Shown in pieces: positions 32,822 to 46,330 of a DNA stretch of 64,000 nucleotides. The notes beneath the pieces are model-generated. The model ran no database searches and was not told the DNA's origin. It was given only the letters and a program-made list of their open reading frames with translations. Position numbers and translations under genes: made by a program. Position 1 is the stretch's first letter. Each line of letters opens with the position of its first letter. Source of the DNA: Cauispirillum nitrogeniifigens (GTDB taxonomy: Bacteria > Pseudomonadota > Alphaproteobacteria > Rhodospirillales > Rhodospirillaceae); NCBI RefSeq assembly GCF_049800675.1, contig NZ_JBLOOT010000001.1, positions 1-64,000 on the forward strand, given 5' to 3'.

Positions 32822-34420
32822 ATGACCGACGACCTGCTGTTCGCCGACGATGACGACGACGCCGATATCCCCGGCCTGACCGAGGCGGCCGATGCCGCCC
32901 AGCGCCCCGGCCAGGGCTGGAAGGTGCTGGTCATCGACGACGAACCCGAGGTCCATTCGATGACCAGCATGGTGCTGGCCGACGTGCGGTTCCGCGGGCG
33001 CGGGGTCGACATGATCAGCGCCCACAGCGGTGCCGAGGCCAGGCAGGTGCTGGCCAGCACGCCGGACGTGGCGGTCATCCTGCTCGACGTGGTCATGGAA
33101 ACCGACGACGCCGGCCTGCGCTTCGTGCGTTTCGTGCGCGAGGAACTGGGCAACAAGAAGGTGCGCATCATCCTGCGCACCGGGCAACCGGGCCAGGCGC
33201 CCGAGCGCGACGTCATCGTCGACTACGACATCAACGACTACAAGGCCAAGACCGAGCTGACGGCCCAGAAGCTGTTCACGACCATGATCGCCTCCCTGCG
33301 GTCCTACGAGGACATCATGGCCCTGGAACTCAACCGGGTCGGCTTGCAGAAGATCATCGACGCGTCGGCCTCGCTGTTCCAGGTCCGCTCCATGCAGAGC
33401 TTCGCCTCGGGCGTGCTGACCCAGCTTTCGGCGCTGCTCGATGTCGGGGTCAGCGGCATCCTGTGCGCCCAGCGCGGCGGCTTCCAGCCGGGCCGCAAGG
33501 CGCCCCACGCCGACGGGACGGTGTTCGTGCTGGCGGGGTCGGGGGAGTACGAGGACTTCCCCGAAGACACCCTGACGACCAGGGACGGGCCGGTTGCCGA
33601 GGTCATCAACGAGGTCCTGCGGGGCAAACGTTCGGTCTACGCCGACGATTTCCTGGCCCTGTACATCCGCACCCCCAATGACCGCGAGGTCGCCGCCTAC
33701 CTGCACACCGGGCGGCCGCTCAACGACCTCGACGAGAAGCTGGTGGAGGTGTTCTGCGGCAAGGTCTCCGTCGGCTTCGACAACCTGTGGCTCTACGACC
33801 AGTTGTGCCGGGCCCAGCAGGCCACCATCATCGCGCTCGCCGACCTGGCGGAGTACAAGGACAACGACACCGGCGAGCATGTGCTGCGGGTGGAGCGCAT
33901 GAGCGAGCGCACCGCCCGCCGCCTGCGCGATCGCGGCGGCTTCGGCCATGTCATCAGCGACCTGTTCCTGGAGCAGATCGGCATGGCGTCCATCCTGCAC
34001 GATGTCGGCAAGGTGGGCATTCCCGACAGCATCCTGCAAAAGCCCGGCCGCCTGGACCCCGAGGAATGGGCCGTCATGCAGACCCACGCCGCCAACGGCG
34101 CGGCCATTCTGGACCGCTCGGCGCGGCTGGTGGACGGCACGACCTACCTGTCCATGGGCGCCGAGATCGCCGGCGGCCATCACGAACGGTGGGACGGCAA
34201 CGGCTATCCGCGCGGCCTCAAGGGGGAGGACATCCCGCTGTCGGCGCGCATCGTCGCCGTGGTCGACGTCTTCGACGCCCTGATCAGCCGCCGCCCGTAC
34301 AAGGAACCGTGGCCGATGGAGGATGCCATCGCCTACCTGCGGGCCCAGTCGGGCAAGCAGTTCGATCCCCAGGTGGTGGACGCGTTCCTCGACGTGCTGC
34401 GGGAGCAGGGCGCGGAATAG
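32822..34420 (+). CDS. Response regulator with DUF3369 and HD-GYP domains
   Basis: A 532-residue response regulator likely to hydrolyse cyclic di-GMP. The receiver domain has acidic VIDDEPEVH, phospho-acceptor D89 in VILLDVVMET and the conserved lysine in DYKAKTEL. A DUF3369 sensory linker spans ~170-320. The HD-GYP domain follows with ILHDVGKVGIPD (~390), GGHHERWDGNGYPRGLKG (~455) and a VDVFDALISRRPYK helix; the HD, HHE and GYP signatures are all intact. The N-terminus has an acidic run (DDDDDAD). It is 28 bases after the multi-PAS kinase, indicating a two-component pair that lowers c-di-GMP in response to the PAS signal. Confidence 0.93.
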   Translation: MTDDLLFADDDDDADIPGLTEAADAAQRPGQGWKVLVIDDEPEVHSMTSMVLADVRFRGRGVDMISAHSGAEARQVLASTPDVAVILLDVVMETDDAGLRFVRFVREELGNKKVRIILRTGQPGQAPERDVIVDYDINDYKAKTELTAQKLFTTMIASLRSYEDIMALELNRVGLQKIIDASASLFQVRSMQSFASGVLTQLSALLDVGVSGILCAQRGGFQPGRKAPHADGTVFVLAGSGEYEDFPEDTLTTRDGPVAEVINEVLRGKRSVYADDFLALYIRTPNDREVAAYLHTGRPLNDLDEKLVEVFCGKVSVGFDNLWLYDQLCRAQQATIIALADLAEYKDNDTGEHVLRVERMSERTARRLRDRGGFGHVISDLFLEQIGMASILHDVGKVGIPDSILQKPGRLDPEEWAVMQTHAANGAAILDRSARLVDGTTYLSMGAEIAGGHHERWDGNGYPRGLKGEDIPLSARIVAVVDVFDALISRRPYKEPWPMEDAIAYLRAQSGKQFDPQVVDAFLDVLREQGAE

Positions 34421-34497
34421 TCGCTGAGGAAACCACTGTCGCCGCCCCTACGTTGTGATAGTCTTCCGCCAGGCAACTTGATCCTGGGGCGGGGCGC

Positions 34498-36723
<2,226 letters not shown>

Positions 36724-36734
36724 TCGACCTTCGC

Positions 36735-38315
<1,581 letters not shown>

Positions 38316-38321
38316 TGCTAT

Positions 38322-38350
38322 CCTCCGTGGAGCTTCGGGCTCCACGGAGG
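38322..38350 (+). promoter_or_regulatory. Hairpin sequestering the ribosome binding site of the DUF2066 gene
   Basis: CCTCCGTGGAGC and GCTCCACGGAGG form a perfect 12-bp stem around TTCGG, a very stable UUCG-type loop. The 3' arm contains the GGAGG that serves the ATG five bases downstream, so the start site would be hidden when folded. It has no T run and so is not a standard terminator of prfC. Confidence 0.75.
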
Positions 38351-38355
38351 GCGCC

Positions 38356-39054
38356 ATGCTCCGGGTCCTGCCGATTATCCTGTTCCTGTGGGCGCCGGCG
38401 GCGCTGGCGATCGAGGTTCCCGACCTCTATCGTGCCACCGCCCATGTCACCGGCCAGTTCGAGCCGGAGCGGTCACGCGGCTTCCGGGCGGCGTTGGCCG
38501 AGGTTCTGGCCAAGCTGACCGGCCGGGCCGACCTGCCCGAGCGCCTGCCGGGAGTGCTGGAGCGGGCAGGGGACTTCGTCGCCGACTTCGCCTACGAGGA
38601 CAAGATGAAGGACATTCCCCTGCACGACGAGCAGGGGACGCGCGACCGGCCGTACTTTCTGTTCGTCACCTTCGACCGCGCCCGCATTGACGCCGTGCTG
38701 GCCGGAGCCGGGGTTCCCAAGTGGCCGGCCGACCGGCCGCTGGTGGGGGTGCGCCTGACCGTGACCGATGCGCGCGGCGCCTATCTGCTGACGGCCGAGG
38801 GCGAGGAGGGCTTCGGGCAGCGCTGGGCCCTCCGCGATGCCGCCACCGCCGCCGGCGTGCCCATTGTTCTGCCGCCGCGACATGGCGACCAGGAGCTGGT
38901 CGGCGCGCTGACCCTGGAGCCGGCGGGAACCTGGCGCATCGCCTGGACCTTCGGCGCCCGGCACTGGGATGCGGCGGGGGTGTCCTTCGACGATGCCATG
39001 CGCCTGGGCATGCGCGCCGTCGCCGGGGTGGTGTCGGGCGCTCCGACGGAGTAG
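38356..39054 (+). CDS. DUF2066 family secreted protein
   Basis: A 232-residue protein with a signal peptide (cleavage near APAALAIEV). It then has the DUF2066 features: DLYRATAHVTGQFEPERSRGFRAALAEVLAKLTGRAD at the mature start, YFLFVTFDRARIDAVLAGAGVPKWPADRPLVGVRL, and EEGFGQRWALRDAATAAGVPIVLPP. The family is widespread in Proteobacteria and of unknown function; periplasmic location is inferred from the leader. Its ribosome binding site is in a perfect hairpin (see 38322-38350), so translation may be conditional. It follows prfC by 40 bases. Confidence 0.85.
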   Translation: MLRVLPIILFLWAPAALAIEVPDLYRATAHVTGQFEPERSRGFRAALAEVLAKLTGRADLPERLPGVLERAGDFVADFAYEDKMKDIPLHDEQGTRDRPYFLFVTFDRARIDAVLAGAGVPKWPADRPLVGVRLTVTDARGAYLLTAEGEEGFGQRWALRDAATAAGVPIVLPPRHGDQELVGALTLEPAGTWRIAWTFGARHWDAAGVSFDDAMRLGMRAVAGVVSGAPTE

Positions 39055-39147
39055 TCCGCCGGCCGTAAGGTCTTCTTTCATCAATCCGTGGCTTGATCGG
39101 CTTCCCGCTGCCGCGCATCCTGCCGGCCATCGTGGGAGGGGCGAGCC

Positions 39148-40815
39148 GTGTTCACCGAAGTGCTTTCCGGGTTCAGTCCGGTCGTGCAGGCCATCCTGGC
39201 GCTGTGCCTGACCGGGGTGTTGGGGCTGGCGCTGGGCAGCGTCCGGGTGAGGGGCATCGGCCTGGGTGTCGGCGGCGTGCTGTTCGCCGGCATCGGCCTC
39301 GGCCAACTGGGCATCGGGGGCGACCGCGAGGTCATGGAGTTCCTCAAGGAATTCGGCCTCATCCTGTTCGTCTACACCATCGGCGTGCAGGTCGGGCCGG
39401 GCTTCTTCGCCGCCCTGCGGCGGACCGGGCTGGGCCTCAACCTGATGGCGGCGTCGATCGTCGGCTTGGGGCTGGCGATGACCATCGCCATCCACATCAT
39501 CGCCGACATCCCGGCGCCGGTGGCGCTGGGGCTGTTCTCCGGCGCCGTCACCAACACGCCGTCGCTGGCCGCCGGGCAGCAGATGCTCCAGGAGATGGGC
39601 GCCAGTGCGGCGCAACTGGCCGGGCCGGGGGCGGGCTACGCGGTGGCCTATCCCTTCGGCATCGCCGGCATCCTGCTGACCATGTTCCTCATCCGCTTCG
39701 CCCTGCGCATCGACCCGGCGCGCGAGGCGGCGGCTTTCGAGGCCGAGCGGCGGGCGTCGGCGGCGTCCCTGGACACCCTCAACGTCCGCATCACCAACGC
39801 CAACATCGACGGCCTGGCGCTGTCCGACGTCCCCGGCGTGTCCGAACTGGGCATCGTCGTGACCCGCATCCTGCGCGACGGCCACGTCCGCGTGCCCCAC
39901 GACGACACCGTGGTGCACCTGGGCGACGTGCTGCTGATCGTCGGTCCGCCCCGGAAGCTGACCGAGATGCGCCTGATCCTGGGCGAGACGGCCGACGTCA
40001 ATCTGAAGTCCATGGACACCGATGTGCGCTGGGAGCGCCTGGTGGTGACCAACTCCCGCATCCTGGGCCGCAGCGTCGGGCTGCTCGACCTGCACAAGAC
40101 GCATGATGTGGTGATCTCGCGCGTCAACCGCGCCGGCGTGGAACTGGTGCCGTCGTCGTCGCTGCACCTTCAGTTCGGCGACATCCTGACCGTCATCGGC
40201 GCGCCCGACGACCTGCGGCGGGCGGCGCAACTGCTGGGGAACTCGGAGAAGATGCTCCAGCAGGCGCAGATCCTGCCCATCTTCCTGGGCATCGCGCTCG
40301 GCGTGCTGGTCGGCAGCATCCCCATCGCCCTGCCGGGCCTGCCGGCGCCGGTCAAGCTGGGGCTGGCCGGTGGCCCCCTGGTGGTGGCGCTGGTGCTGTC
40401 GCGCCTGGGCCACGTCGGGCCGCTGGTGTGGTTCATGCCGCCCAGCGCCAACCACGCCCTGCGCGAAATCGGCATCGTGCTGTTCCTGGCCGTGGTCGGG
40501 CTGAACGCCGGGCCGGTGTTCTTCGACGTGCTGCTCAACGGCGATGGCCTGCAATGGATGGCGTGGGCGGCGCTTATCACCCTGGTGCCGCTGATCATCG
40601 TCGGCGTCTACGCCCGCCTGGTGCGGCGGCAGAACTACCTGACGCTCTGCGGCCTGCTGGCCGGCAGCATGACCGACCCGCCGGCCCTGGCCTTCGCCAA
40701 CGCCGTCGCTCCGTCGGAGGCGGCGGCGCTGGCCTACGCCACCGTCTATCCGCTGGTCATGTGCCTGCGCATCCTGGCCGCGCAGATTCTGGTCCTGGTG
40801 CTGTGGGCGTTATGA
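39148..40815 (+). CDS. AspT/YidE/YbjL-type transporter
   Basis: A 555-residue membrane protein with the duplicated AspT/YidE/YbjL transport domain. Each half has about five membrane helices. The first carries GLILFVYTIGVQVGPGFF and GLFSGAVTNTPSLAAGQQ; the second has IGIVLFLAVVGLNAGPVFF and LLAGSMTDPPALAFANA. Two RCK-C (TrkA-C) cytoplasmic domains lie between (~205-360; GDVLLIVGP and GDILTVIGA). Relatives exchange aspartate for alanine or carry other dicarboxylate or amino-acid anions; the substrate here is unknown. GTG with GGGAGGGG upstream is the start. It is convergent with glgC, 4 bases away. Confidence 0.9.
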   Translation: MFTEVLSGFSPVVQAILALCLTGVLGLALGSVRVRGIGLGVGGVLFAGIGLGQLGIGGDREVMEFLKEFGLILFVYTIGVQVGPGFFAALRRTGLGLNLMAASIVGLGLAMTIAIHIIADIPAPVALGLFSGAVTNTPSLAAGQQMLQEMGASAAQLAGPGAGYAVAYPFGIAGILLTMFLIRFALRIDPAREAAAFEAERRASAASLDTLNVRITNANIDGLALSDVPGVSELGIVVTRILRDGHVRVPHDDTVVHLGDVLLIVGPPRKLTEMRLILGETADVNLKSMDTDVRWERLVVTNSRILGRSVGLLDLHKTHDVVISRVNRAGVELVPSSSLHLQFGDILTVIGAPDDLRRAAQLLGNSEKMLQQAQILPIFLGIALGVLVGSIPIALPGLPAPVKLGLAGGPLVVALVLSRLGHVGPLVWFMPPSANHALREIGIVLFLAVVGLNAGPVFFDVLLNGDGLQWMAWAALITLVPLIIVGVYARLVRRQNYLTLCGLLAGSMTDPPALAFANAVAPSEAAALAYATVYPLVMCLRILAAQILVLVLWAL

Positions 40816-40819
40816 GGGC

Positions 40820-42088
40820 CTAAAGGGCCTCCAGCATCGACTTGGTCACCAGGGTGACGCCGCCTTCGGTGACGTGGAAGCGGCGGGCGTCCTCTTCGGG
40901 GTTCTCGCCGACGACCAGCCCTTCGGGGACGCGGCAGCCGGTGCCGATGATTGCTTTGCGGATGCGGCAGTGGCGGCCGATGTCGGCCTCGGGCAGGACC
41001 ACCGAGTCCTCCACGGTGCTGTAGCTGTTGACCCGCACGCAGGAGAACAGCAGCGACCGCCGCACCGCCGCGCCGGAGATCACGCAGCCCGCCGACACTA
41101 CCGAGTCCACGGCCATGCCGCGCCGTTCGTTGCTGTCGAAGACGAACTTCGCCGCCGGCTTCTGGAGCTGGTAGGTCCAGATCGGCCAGGCCTCGTCATA
41201 GAGGTCGAGTTCCGGGGTGATGGTGGTCAGGTCGATGTTGGCCGACCAGTAGGCGTCGACCGTGCCGACGTCGCGCCAATAGGGCTCCGCCGCGCCGGGG
41301 GTCATCACGCAGCTGTCGGAGAAGCGATGCGCCACCAGCCGGGCCTTGCCGACCAGATTGGGGATGATGTTCTTGCCGAAGTCGTGGTCGGAGGACGGGT
41401 TGAGGGCGTCGCTTTCGAGCTGGTTGATCAGGAAATCGGCGTTGAAGACATAGATGCCCATGCTGGCGAAGGCGCGGTCGGGCTTGTCGGGGATGCCCGG
41501 CGGATCGGCCGGCTTTTCCTGGAAGCTGACGATGTTGTCCTGGTCGTCGACGCCGACGACGCCGAACTCGCGGGCCTCGGCGCGCGGCACCTCGACGCAG
41601 GACACCGTGCAGTCGGCGCGGCGGCGGATGTGCTGGGCGATCAGGCGGGAATAGTCCTGGCGGTAGATGTGGTCGCCGGCCAGCACCAGGATGTAGTCCG
41701 GGTTATGGCGGCGCACCATCTCCAGGTTCTGGAACACGGCGTCGGCGGTGCCGCGATACCAGCTTTCCTCGCTGGTCTGCTGCTGGGCCGGCCACAGTTC
41801 CACGAACTCGTTGATCTCGGCGCGGAAGAAGCCCCAGCCGCGCTGGATGTGGTGGATGAGGGTGTGCGCCTTGTACTGCGTCGGCACGGCGATGCGGCGG
41901 ATGCCGGAGTTCACGCAGTTCGACAGCGGGAAGTCGACGATGCGGAACTTGCCGCCGAAGGGCACGGCCGGCTTGGCCTCGTCGTCGGTGAGATTGCGCA
42001 GGCGGGAGCCCCGGCCGCCGGCCAAGACCAGGGCAAGAGTGCCCTTGAGCGCGCGGTTGAGGTCGACCAGAACTTCTGCTGAGCCCAT
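40820..42088 (-). CDS. glgC: Glucose-1-phosphate adenylyltransferase
   Basis: GlgC makes ADP-glucose from ATP and glucose 1-phosphate, the committed step of glycogen synthesis. Motifs include LVLAGGRGSRLRNLTD (nucleotide binding), KPAVPFGGKFRIVDFPLSN, YRGTADAVFQNL, the catalytic region LAGDHIYRQDYSRLI, and FQEKPADPPGIP; the C-terminal half is a left-handed beta-helix (CVRVNSYSTVEDSVVLPEAD). The start is uncertain: three ATGs within 51 bases, here the one preceding SAEVLVDLNRALK. It is divergent from glgA across a ~225-base region, so both may be controlled from there. Confidence 0.96.
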   Translation of the reverse strand: MGSAEVLVDLNRALKGTLALVLAGGRGSRLRNLTDDEAKPAVPFGGKFRIVDFPLSNCVNSGIRRIAVPTQYKAHTLIHHIQRGWGFFRAEINEFVELWPAQQQTSEESWYRGTADAVFQNLEMVRRHNPDYILVLAGDHIYRQDYSRLIAQHIRRRADCTVSCVEVPRAEAREFGVVGVDDQDNIVSFQEKPADPPGIPDKPDRAFASMGIYVFNADFLINQLESDALNPSSDHDFGKNIIPNLVGKARLVAHRFSDSCVMTPGAAEPYWRDVGTVDAYWSANIDLTTITPELDLYDEAWPIWTYQLQKPAAKFVFDSNERRGMAVDSVVSAGCVISGAAVRRSLLFSCVRVNSYSTVEDSVVLPEADIGRHCRIRKAIIGTGCRVPEGLVVGENPEEDARRFHVTEGGVTLVTKSMLEAL

Positions 42089-42315
42089 GCCTGCCATCCC
42101 CTGTGTGCGTCCGGCGCCGGGGCCGGTACTGTTCGCCAAACGTCATCATGGCACCACCGGCCCCGGGGAATCAATGACAAGGCCATGAAAAACAATACCG
42201 ATTCGCCTACTGCGCCATTTGGTTCTTATTCCTTGTTGCACGGCCGCCGAAAAGCCGCTGAATTAGGGCCAACCCGGCCGGGACGGCCGCGAGGGGTTCC
42301 AGGCACAGGGGTGGC

Positions 42316-43764
42316 ATGCGCGTTCTTGTCGTTGCGTCCGAAGCGTACCCGCTGATCAAGACCGGCGGGCTGGCCGATGTCGCGGGAGCCTTGCCCGCAG
42401 CCCTGCGGCGGCGTGGCGTCGATGCCCGCATCCTCGTGCCGGCCTATCCCGGCGTCATGGCCAAGGCGGCGGACGTCGGGGCGGTGCACGCCCTGGGCGA
42501 TGTCCTGGGCCTGGGGCCGTCGCGCCTGGTGGAGGCGCGGATGCCCGACAGCGGCGTGCCGGTGTGGCTGCTCGACTGCCCCAGCCTGTACGACCGCCCA
42601 GGCGGCCCCTATCAGCGTCCCGACGGGGCCGAGCACGCCGACAACTTCGCGCGCTTCGCCCTGCTGTCGCGCGTCGCCGCCCTGATCGGCGCCGGCGAGG
42701 CGATGGCCGGCTGGGCGGCCGACATCGTCCATGCCAGCGACTGGCAGACCGGCCTGGTGCCGGCCTACCTCAAGCTTTCCGGCCGGTCGGTGCCGCGCAC
42801 GGTGTTCACCATCCACAACCTGCACTTCGCCGGGCTGTTCGGGCGCGACATCCTCGACATCGTGCACCTGCCGCAGCACGCCTTCTCCATCCACGGGCTG
42901 GAGTTCAACGGCCTGGTGTCGACCCTCAAGGCGGGGCTGTATTACTCCGACCGCCTGACCACGGTCAGCCCGACCTATGCGTGGGAGATCACCACGCCGG
43001 AAGGCGGGCGCGGCCTGGACGGGCTGTTGTCGGGGCGGGCGCGGGCCGGGCACTTCACCGGCATTCTCAACGGCGTCGACTACGACCTGTGGGACCCCCG
43101 CCACGATGGCGACCTCGCCATGCCCTACGGCCCCGACACCGTGGCCGAGGGCAAGGCCGCGTGCAAGGCCGCGCTCCAGCGCGAGATGGGCCTGGACGTG
43201 CGGCCGGAGGCGCCGATGCTCGGGCTGGTCAGCCGCTTTTCCGACCAGAAGGGCATTGATCTGGTGGCCGCCGCCGCCCATCACATGGTCGATGCCGGGG
43301 CGCAGATCACCGTGCTGGGGTCGGGGGACTGGGCGCTGGAGCAGCAGTTCCTGCAACTGGCCCGCCGCTATCCCGGCCACATTGCCGTGGAAACCGCCTA
43401 CGACGAGCCGCTGGCCCACCGCATCCAGGCGGCCAGCGACATCTTCCTGGTGCCGTCGCGCTTCGAGCCGTGCGGCCTGACCCAGCTCTACGCCCTGCGC
43501 TACGGCGCCTTGCCGCTGGTGCGGCGGACCGGGGGGCTGGCCGACACCGTGCGCGACATGTCCGACGAATGGAGCGGGACGGGTTTCCTGTTCGACTCCC
43601 CGACCGCCGAGGGGCTATTGAGCGCCTTCTACCGGGCACTTGGGTTCTATCACCGGCCCGAGGCTTTGCACTATGCTCGCCAGAGGGCCATGGCGCAGGA
43701 CTTCGGCTGGCACCGTGCCGCCGATGCCTACGTTGATCTCTACGAACAAACCCTGCGCGGCTGA
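42316..43764 (+). CDS. glgA: Glycogen synthase
   Basis: GlgA transfers glucose from ADP-glucose to the growing alpha-1,4 chain. The N-terminal substrate motif is LIKTGGLADVAGALP. A TIHNLHFAGLF segment, TTVSPTYAWEI, and the C-terminal GT5 motif SRFEPCGLTQLYALRYGALPLVRRTGGLADTV follow. The 482-residue length is normal. CAGGGGTGGC precedes the ATG. It is followed after 50 bases by glgP on the same strand, so synthesis and breakdown enzymes share a transcript. Confidence 0.97.
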   Translation: MRVLVVASEAYPLIKTGGLADVAGALPAALRRRGVDARILVPAYPGVMAKAADVGAVHALGDVLGLGPSRLVEARMPDSGVPVWLLDCPSLYDRPGGPYQRPDGAEHADNFARFALLSRVAALIGAGEAMAGWAADIVHASDWQTGLVPAYLKLSGRSVPRTVFTIHNLHFAGLFGRDILDIVHLPQHAFSIHGLEFNGLVSTLKAGLYYSDRLTTVSPTYAWEITTPEGGRGLDGLLSGRARAGHFTGILNGVDYDLWDPRHDGDLAMPYGPDTVAEGKAACKAALQREMGLDVRPEAPMLGLVSRFSDQKGIDLVAAAAHHMVDAGAQITVLGSGDWALEQQFLQLARRYPGHIAVETAYDEPLAHRIQAASDIFLVPSRFEPCGLTQLYALRYGALPLVRRTGGLADTVRDMSDEWSGTGFLFDSPTAEGLLSAFYRALGFYHRPEALHYARQRAMAQDFGWHRAADAYVDLYEQTLRG

Positions 43765-43814
43765 CACGGCCGTCAAGCAGGGGCGACCAACCGCTCGGGA
43801 AGTAAGGGGCTAGC

Positions 43815-46289
43815 ATGGAACAGGCCGTCGCCGGAACCACCGACACCGTCCTGATCGACGTCAGCAGCGTCGAAGGCATCAAGCGTCAGCTTCTGAGCTA
43901 CCTTGTGCACAACGTCGGGGTCGCCCCCGAAGCCGCGTCGCCGCGCGACTGGCTCTACGCCGTGGCCGGACTGGTGCGCGGCATCCTGTCGGAGAACTAC
44001 CTCCACACCTCGCGCCGGGAGCGCGACCAGGACGCCCGCCGCGTCTACTACCTGTCGCTGGAGTACCTGACCGGGCGCAGCCTGCTCAAGCACCTGCTCG
44101 ACCTCGACCTGCTCGACGACGTGACGCAGGCGTTCCGCGAACTGGGCCAGGACCTGGATGCGGTGCAGGAGTTCGAGTTCGACGCCGCGCTCGGCAACGG
44201 CGGCCTGGGCCGCCTGGCGGCCTGCTTCCTCGACAGCCTGGCGACCCACTCCTATCCGGGCTTCGGCTACGGCATCCGCTACGAATTCGGCATGTTCACC
44301 CAGCGCATCGAGAACGGCGAGCAGGTGGAGCACCCGGAGACCTGGCTGCGCTACGGCAATCCGTGGGAATACGAGCGGCCGAACATCATCTACCCGGTGC
44401 GCTTCCGTGGCCGCATCGCCTGCTTCCGCGACGAGAAGGGCAAGGAGGTCTGCCAGTGGGTGGACACCGAGGACATCATCGCCATGGCCTATGACGTGCC
44501 CGTCGCCGGCCACCAGTCGGGCGTGGTGACCAAGCTGCGCCTGTGGTCGGCGCGCGCCACCCGTGATTTCGACCTGAAGTACTTCAACCAGGGCAACTAC
44601 ATCGACGCGGTCAAGGACAAGACCCTGTCGGAAAACCTGTCCAAGGTGCTCTACCCGGCCGACACCACGCTGATGGGCCAGGAACTGCGCCTGATGCAGG
44701 AGTATTTCTTCGTCTCGGCGTCGTTGCAGGACATTCTGGCCCGCCACAACCGGGCCCACGACAGCCTCGACGACCTGCCGGCCAAGGTCTGCATCCAGCT
44801 CAACGACACCCATCCGTCGCTGGCCATCCCGGAACTGATGCGCCTGCTGATGGACGTCTACGAGTACGAGTGGGCGCAGGCCTGGAGCCTGACCCGGCGG
44901 GTGTTCAACTACACCAACCACACCCTGCTGCCGGAGGCCCTGGAGACCTGGCCCATCGCCATGATGGAACAGATCCTGCCGCGCCATCTGGAGATCATCT
45001 ACCAGATCAACTACGAGTTCCTTCAGGAAGTGAAGTATCACTTCCCCGGCCAGCCGGACCTGCTGGCCCGCATGTCGCTGGTCGACGACGGGCGGCGGCG
45101 CATCCGCATGGCGCACCTCTGCGTGGTCGGCTCCAACCATGTCAACGGCGTGGCCGCCCTGCATACCGAGCTGATGCGCAGCCACGTCTTCGCCGACTTC
45201 AACCGCATGAAGCCGGAGAAGTTCGTCAACGTCACCAATGGCGTCACCCAGCGCCGCTGGCTGTTGCAGGCCAACAGGGGCCTCGCCGATCTGGTGACCG
45301 AGGTGGTGGGCGATGGCTGGCGTAAAGACCTTCTGAAGATCAAGGGCCTGGAGGCGGTGGCCGACGACGCCGCCTTCCAGGAGCGCTTCGCCGCCATCAA
45401 GCGGGCCAACAAGGTGCGCCTGGGCGCCCTGATCGAGGCCCGGTGCGGCGTCCGCTTCGACCCCGATGCCCTGTTCGACAGCCAGATCAAGCGCATTCAC
45501 GAGTACAAGCGGCAGCTTCTGAACCTGCTGCACGTCATCACCCTGTACAACCGCCTGCGCGACGGTGACGGCGACGGCGCCCGGCCGCGCTGCGTGGTCA
45601 TCGCCGGCAAGGCGGCGCCGGGGTACTTCCTGGCCAAGCTGATCATCCGCCTGATCAACGACGTGGCGGCGGTGGTCAACAACGACCCGCGCACGCGCGG
45701 CCGCTTGGCCCTGTGCTTCCTGCCCAACTACAACGTCTCCTCGGCCGAGATCATCATTCCCGGCACCGAGCTGTCGGAGCAGATTTCCACGGCGGGGACG
45801 GAAGCGTCGGGCACCGGCAACATGAAGTTCGCCCTGAACGGCGCCCTGACCATCGGCACCCTCGACGGCGCCAACATCGAGATCAAGGACGCCGTCGGCG
45901 ACGACAACATCTTCATCTTCGGCAAGACCGCCGCCCAGGTGAGCGAGATGCGCGCCCACGGCTACCGCCCGTGGGACTTCTACAACGCCGATATCGACCT
46001 GAAGCGGGCGGTGGACATGATCGGCCAGGGCTTCTTCTGCCCCGACGATCCGGGCCGCTACCGCCCGGTCCACGACACCCTGCTCAGCCAGGGCGACCAC
46101 TACTTCCTGATGGCCGACTACCGGGACTACATCGAGACTCAGGGCCGGGTGGAGCAGGCTTACGCGGATCCCACGGCATGGACCCGCAGCGCCATCCTCA
46201 ACGTCGCCAACGTCGGCGGCTTCTCCTCGGACCGTTCGATCCACGAGTACGCGGCCAAGATCTGGAACGTGAAGCCCCTGGCCCGTTGA
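43815..46289 (+). CDS. glgP: Glycogen phosphorylase
   Basis: GlgP releases glucose 1-phosphate from alpha-1,4 glucans. The catalytic domain has FEFDAALGNGGLGRLAACFLDS near the N-terminus, the IQLNDTHPSLAIPELMR segment and VNVTNGVTQRRWL. The PLP-binding lysine lies in EASGTGNMKFALNGALTIGTLDGANIEI. Length 824 residues is typical. The start ATG has GGGGC upstream. It follows glgA, and the convergent ggt gene begins after a short gap with a GC-rich hairpin (46302-46327). Confidence 0.97.
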   Translation: MEQAVAGTTDTVLIDVSSVEGIKRQLLSYLVHNVGVAPEAASPRDWLYAVAGLVRGILSENYLHTSRRERDQDARRVYYLSLEYLTGRSLLKHLLDLDLLDDVTQAFRELGQDLDAVQEFEFDAALGNGGLGRLAACFLDSLATHSYPGFGYGIRYEFGMFTQRIENGEQVEHPETWLRYGNPWEYERPNIIYPVRFRGRIACFRDEKGKEVCQWVDTEDIIAMAYDVPVAGHQSGVVTKLRLWSARATRDFDLKYFNQGNYIDAVKDKTLSENLSKVLYPADTTLMGQELRLMQEYFFVSASLQDILARHNRAHDSLDDLPAKVCIQLNDTHPSLAIPELMRLLMDVYEYEWAQAWSLTRRVFNYTNHTLLPEALETWPIAMMEQILPRHLEIIYQINYEFLQEVKYHFPGQPDLLARMSLVDDGRRRIRMAHLCVVGSNHVNGVAALHTELMRSHVFADFNRMKPEKFVNVTNGVTQRRWLLQANRGLADLVTEVVGDGWRKDLLKIKGLEAVADDAAFQERFAAIKRANKVRLGALIEARCGVRFDPDALFDSQIKRIHEYKRQLLNLLHVITLYNRLRDGDGDGARPRCVVIAGKAAPGYFLAKLIIRLINDVAAVVNNDPRTRGRLALCFLPNYNVSSAEIIIPGTELSEQISTAGTEASGTGNMKFALNGALTIGTLDGANIEIKDAVGDDNIFIFGKTAAQVSEMRAHGYRPWDFYNADIDLKRAVDMIGQGFFCPDDPGRYRPVHDTLLSQGDHYFLMADYRDYIETQGRVEQAYADPTAWTRSAILNVANVGGFSSDRSIHEYAAKIWNVKPLAR

Positions 46290-46301
46290 CCACCGAGTGG
46301 A

Positions 46302-46327
46302 CGAGGGGGCCTGGTAGGACCCCCTCG
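46302..46327. terminator. Hairpin between convergent glgP and ggt
   Basis: CGAGGGGG and CCCCCTCG form an 8-base stem around a ten-base loop in the 41-base gap between two convergent genes. There is no clear U run on either strand, so it is only a probable bidirectional terminator. Confidence 0.5.
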
Positions 46328-46330
46328 CGC

